A stretch of 64,000 nucleotides of DNA from CAWBOV01 sp963790525. Lineage in GTDB: Bacteria; Actinomycetota; Actinomycetes; Mycobacteriales; Jatrophihabitantaceae. The position numbers and the translations under genes were made by a program. Below are positions 63,987 through 64,000 of the stretch, one piece after another. The stretch spans positions 1 to 64,000 of the forward strand of contig CAWBOV010000005.1 in assembly GCA_963790525.1 (NCBI GenBank), given 5' to 3'. The notes under the pieces were generated by a model. The model was given only the letters and a program-made list of their open reading frames with translations. It had not been told where the DNA came from and did not search any database. Numbering within the stretch: the first letter of the stretch is position 1; each line of letters opens with the position of its first letter.

Positions 63987-64000
63987 CCGTTGCGGCCGCT

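Noticed and set aside
1..64000. tRNA, rRNA, CRISPR, IS or prophage elements
   Set aside because: Looked for cloverleaf-like ends, spaced repeats and transposase or integrase motifs on both strands; none seen. A tool scan (tRNAscan, CRISPR finder) would be decisive.

Overview
The window is high-GC bacterial DNA (about 70% by eye) from an actinobacterium, joined at its left end to about 400 bases of animal-like DNA. Support for an actinobacterium: SARP/BTAD regulators, a DtxR/IdeR-type iron box, TANNNT -10 elements directly before start codons, an ECF42-type sigma factor with its DGPF partner, a stand-alone LigD polymerase domain, and many 4-base ATGA/GTGA gene overlaps. I cannot name the genus. 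No tRNA, rRNA, CRISPR array, insertion sequence or phage gene was found. Bases 1 to about 400 have lower GC, read as two low-complexity Ala/Ser/Asn-rich exons around a 64-nt spliceosomal-type intron, and look like insect DNA joined by assembly error. Many genes carry one or more frameshifts while still encoding recognisable proteins. They are densest at 0.4-8 kb and also occur at 21-24, 27, 34, 38, 50-54 and 56-57 kb. The likeliest cause is indel error in a low-coverage or long-read assembly, so I annotate such genes as one CDS and say where the frame changes.

Layout: 0.4-8.0 kb is a minus-strand, translationally coupled organosulfur operon: alpha/beta hydrolase, ketopantoate-reductase-like protein, two-domain sulfurtransferase, two SsuD-like LLM flavin monooxygenases, a DszC/SfnB-like acyl-CoA-dehydrogenase-fold monooxygenase, and a peptide-type ABC binding lipoprotein cut by the chimeric junction. 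A LysR regulator diverges from it across a palindromic LysR-type box. 9.4-16.4 kb holds a phosphotransferase pair, a LigD polymerase-domain protein, 4-alpha-glucanotransferase, an XRE/MmyB regulator and an aldo/keto reductase. 16.4-28.2 kb is mixed: hydrolase, ScyD-like secreted protein, MFS exporter, ArsR-SRPBCC pair, GH3 beta-glucosidase, small membrane protein divergent from a LuxR response regulator, cupin-sulfurtransferase pair, and a 52-codon DUF1059 gene. 28.2-42.2 kb holds a BTAD regulator, a 1448-aa BTAD-STAND-WD40 regulator divergent from a secreted twin-repeat Cys peptide, TetR-DUF4267, an iron-box ZIP transporter, a quinone oxidoreductase, a TolB-like secreted propeller, and a ~1300-aa secreted lectin-tailed surface protein.

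42.4-49.7 kb is a signalling block: a canonical LiaS/DesK-type histidine kinase, a second kinase that has lost its phospho-acceptor His motif, a LuxR response regulator, a receiver-only protein and a large LuxR/AAA regulator. 49.7-51.3 kb pairs a DUF4242 protein with a secreted collagen-like protein. 52.2-54.4 kb is an ECF42 sigma factor with its DGPF partner and a DUF6069 membrane protein. 54.4-59.9 kb looks like aromatic catabolism: class III CoA-transferase, thiolase, Rieske oxygenase and hydroxyquinol-type intradiol dioxygenase. 60.2-64 kb has a DNA/RNA non-specific nuclease, an AraC regulator, and a polyol dehydrogenase coupled to an APH(6)-type kinase.

The most novel candidate is a putative regulon. 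A nearly identical 11-bp-period direct repeat (CGATTGCAGYG then CGATTGAAGC) lies in the divergent promoter of the BTAD-STAND-WD40 gene and the Cys-repeat peptide, and again 8.6 kb away in the divergent promoter of the TolB-like and giant surface protein genes. That spacing is how SARP regulators bind, so one very large SARP may control itself and three secreted proteins.
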